This document shows positions 62,452 to 64,000 of a stretch of DNA of 64,000 nucleotides, in pieces. The DNA is from Clostridium felsineum DSM 794. Its GTDB lineage: Bacteria; Bacillota; Clostridia; Clostridiales; Clostridiaceae. The position numbers and the translations under genes were made by a program. The DNA lies in NCBI RefSeq assembly GCF_002006355.2, contig NZ_CP096980.1:3348001-3412000 (forward strand), in the 5' to 3' direction. Below the pieces are notes generated by a model. That model ran no database searches. It was not told where the DNA came from and saw nothing but the letters and a program-made list of their open reading frames with translations. Numbering within the stretch: the stretch's first letter is position 1; the number at the start of each line of letters is the position of its first letter.

Positions 62452-64000
62452 ATGAGACATATTTTCAACATTTTAAAAATATACAAACGTGATCTTAAAA
62501 GTATTATAAAAAATCCCATTGCCTTACTAATAATAACTGGTATATGTATTCTTCCTTCACTATACGCTTGGATAAATATAAAGGCTTGTTGGAATCCTTA
62601 TGAACATACTAGCACTATACCAGTTGCAGTAGTCAATAATGATAAAGGCACTCCCTTTAGAGGCAAAAATTTAAATATGGGAAATCAAATTGTAGAAAGC
62701 TTGAAAAAGAATCATAAAATAGGTTGGGTTTTTGTAAATTCAGCTGATGCAAATATGGGAATTGTAGATGGAAGCTATACTGCCATGATTGAGATTCCAA
62801 GTAATTTTTCTTCAAGATTTACAAGTATTCTTGATAGCTCTCCAAAAAAGCCTGAAATTATATATAAGGTAAATACAAAAGAGAATCCTGTAGCAGGAAA
62901 AATAACTGGAGTTGCCAAGGATACTCTAAGCAATGAAATAACTACAGAATTTATAGCTACTGTCAACAAAACTATATTCTCTTCTCTTAACAAGGTTGGT
63001 GGAGAGGCAGAGAAAAACAAGAGCAATATTCTAAAATTAAAAAACAATATAGTAAATGTAAATACAAATATGGATTTTATATTATCTGCACTTAGCAGTA
63101 TAAATAATAATTCCTCTAACTTGAGCTCTTTTTTAACCCAAATAAAATCTACAATACCAAGCGTTCAAAACAGCCTCGGTATTATTTCAAATACTAACAC
63201 TCAAAACAAAAATATGCTTAAGCAGACTCAAAGCACTTTAAATAGTTCTCTTGACAATGTAGCTCTTAATTTAAATGGTGCTGAAGCTTCAACTTACAGA
63301 GTAAAAACCTTAGCTGATTCACTGAACACAAAATTTACAAGTTATAATTCATCTGAAATTTATTCTAATATATCGAAAGCTAATTCTGAGCTGGAAAATC
63401 TAAATAACTCCATAAGTTCAATTATAGATTTTCTTCAAAAAATGAATGAAACAGCTAGCAACAAATCTCTGTCCGATATGTTAGTTCAATTAAAAGACAC
63501 TCAAACTTCAATTGCAACTGAAAAATCAAATTTAGACAGTCTTCAGAAAAAACTTCTTAATAGTAACGACTTAGACAGTAGCTTGGTTTCTTCTATAACT
63601 AATTTAGCTAATAATATAAATACTCAGATGATAAATTCTAACAAACAATACTCAACTAGTGTACGTGGTCCTTTAAATTCTATAGCAAATAATTTAATTT
63701 CTAGTACAGATGATGCTTCCTCTATGCTTGGTACTGCACATGATTTGAACAATCAAATAAATAATCTTTTAAAAACCTCAATAGATGGCAGTAATCTATC
63801 CTCTAAGGTTTCTTTAGATTTAAAAAATAGACTAGTACAGTTTAAGGATATAATTTCACTTTTAAGCGATAAATTGCAAGAAACTAACAACGATGACCTC
63901 GTACAAATTATAAGTATTCTGCAGAGTAATCCAAATTTTATGGGTAATTTTATATCAACACCCTTTAGTATAAAAGATGAATCCATATACAGCATACCAA
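62452..64000 (+). CDS. YhgE/Pip (phage infection protein) family membrane protein, partial
   Basis: ATG at 62452, 7 nt after AAGGAG; the frame is open to the window end (516 codons seen). N-terminus LKIYKRDLKSIIKNPIALLIITGICILPSLYAWINIKACWNPYEHT, with one membrane helix, then PVAVVNNDKGTPFRGKNLNMGNQIVESLKKNHKIGWVFVNSADA, the hallmark of YhgE/Pip proteins. A long coiled or alpha-helical extracellular region follows (NINSNLSS type repeats). The C-terminal membrane domain would lie beyond the window. In lactococci Pip is a phage receptor; relatives are part of type VII-like secretion (YhgE). Confidence 0.88.
   Translation, partial: MRHIFNILKIYKRDLKSIIKNPIALLIITGICILPSLYAWINIKACWNPYEHTSTIPVAVVNNDKGTPFRGKNLNMGNQIVESLKKNHKIGWVFVNSADANMGIVDGSYTAMIEIPSNFSSRFTSILDSSPKKPEIIYKVNTKENPVAGKITGVAKDTLSNEITTEFIATVNKTIFSSLNKVGGEAEKNKSNILKLKNNIVNVNTNMDFILSALSSINNNSSNLSSFLTQIKSTIPSVQNSLGIISNTNTQNKNMLKQTQSTLNSSLDNVALNLNGAEASTYRVKTLADSLNTKFTSYNSSEIYSNISKANSELENLNNSISSIIDFLQKMNETASNKSLSDMLVQLKDTQTSIATEKSNLDSLQKKLLNSNDLDSSLVSSITNLANNINTQMINSNKQYSTSVRGPLNSIANNLISSTDDASSMLGTAHDLNNQINNLLKTSIDGSNLSSKVSLDLKNRLVQFKDIISLLSDKLQETNNDDLVQIISILQSNPNFMGNFISTPFSIKDESIYSIP

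Noticed and set aside
62775..63995. Minus-strand open frames within the YhgE-like gene
   Set aside because: They lie opposite a long plus-strand gene with a clear start, ribosome site and family pattern, and have no such features of their own.
1..64000. CRISPR array
   Set aside because: No regularly spaced direct repeats with unique spacers were seen. The three 130-bp copies are too long and too far apart.

Overview
The window is AT-rich DNA from a low-GC, Gram-positive anaerobe, almost certainly a Clostridium sensu stricto. Supporting signs are purine-rich ribosome binding sites (AAGGGGG types), TTG/GTG starts, a flavodiiron NO/O2 reductase with a ScdA-type repair protein, secreted mannanase and galactanase, a GGGtGRT protein with its Fe-S scaffold partner, and a Gram-positive exosortase (XrtG) locus. 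The run SOD - HxlR - NimA-like flavoprotein - GH53 galactanase recalls Clostridium acetobutylicum, but that is from memory and was not checked.

Layout. 1-5.7 kb, minus strand: a Cys-rich peptide (RiPP-like) maturation cluster with radical SAM maturase, TIGR04066-type protein, acyl-carrier-like protein lacking its Ser, a 56-residue precursor with a CxCxCxCxC core, and a subtilase cut by the window edge; a LytTR regulator lies upstream. 5.8-12.8 kb: small secreted SH3 protein with a decayed tandem copy, phosphoesterase, TetR/YciI pair with operator, GNAT, MarR/membrane-protein pair with matching operators, chemoreceptor. 12.9-17.3 kb: RNase H, DUF1848, PARG-type glycohydrolase, PC4-like protein and a separate NADAR gene, i.e. 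two ADP-ribose-removing enzymes close together. 17.6-32.4 kb: GH26 mannanase, MBL hydrolase, TPM protein, exonuclease, sce7725-like protein, SDR, Crp/Fnr regulator, FprA-ScdA, and a large secreted Ca-repeat/lipase protein.

Three copies of a 130-bp element (16.3, 17.5 and 23.3 kb) each read on the minus strand as operator, promoter, short RNA and terminator. The terminator loop carries CCCCC, complementary to the G-rich ribosome binding sites seen at several genes here.

33.3-44.7 kb is an accessory island: an IS1182-type transposase, IS256 remnants, a GGDEF protein, broken small genes, a three-gene ABC-3C type conflict system (nuclease-like effector, middle component, SMC-like ATPase), an intact tyrosine-recombinase-fold protein that has lost its catalytic residues, and a broken tnsD/tniQ-like gene of a Tn7-like element. 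A fragment of a membrane-protein gene marks the right edge.

44.7-53.4 kb is ordinary chromosome (GGGtGRT/scaffold pair, tRNA/rRNA methylase, SOD, HxlR/NimA pair, GH53, UV endonuclease, acetyltransferase, phosphotransferase). 53.6-62.1 kb is an XrtG exosortase operon: a 6-pyruvoyl-tetrahydropterin-synthase-like/membrane fusion, a Firmicu-CTERM-like substrate, exosortase, glycosyltransferase, degenerate GGDEF protein, a second PTPS-like protein and two methyltransferases. The window ends inside a YhgE/Pip-type gene. No tRNA, rRNA, CRISPR array or known riboswitch class was recognised.
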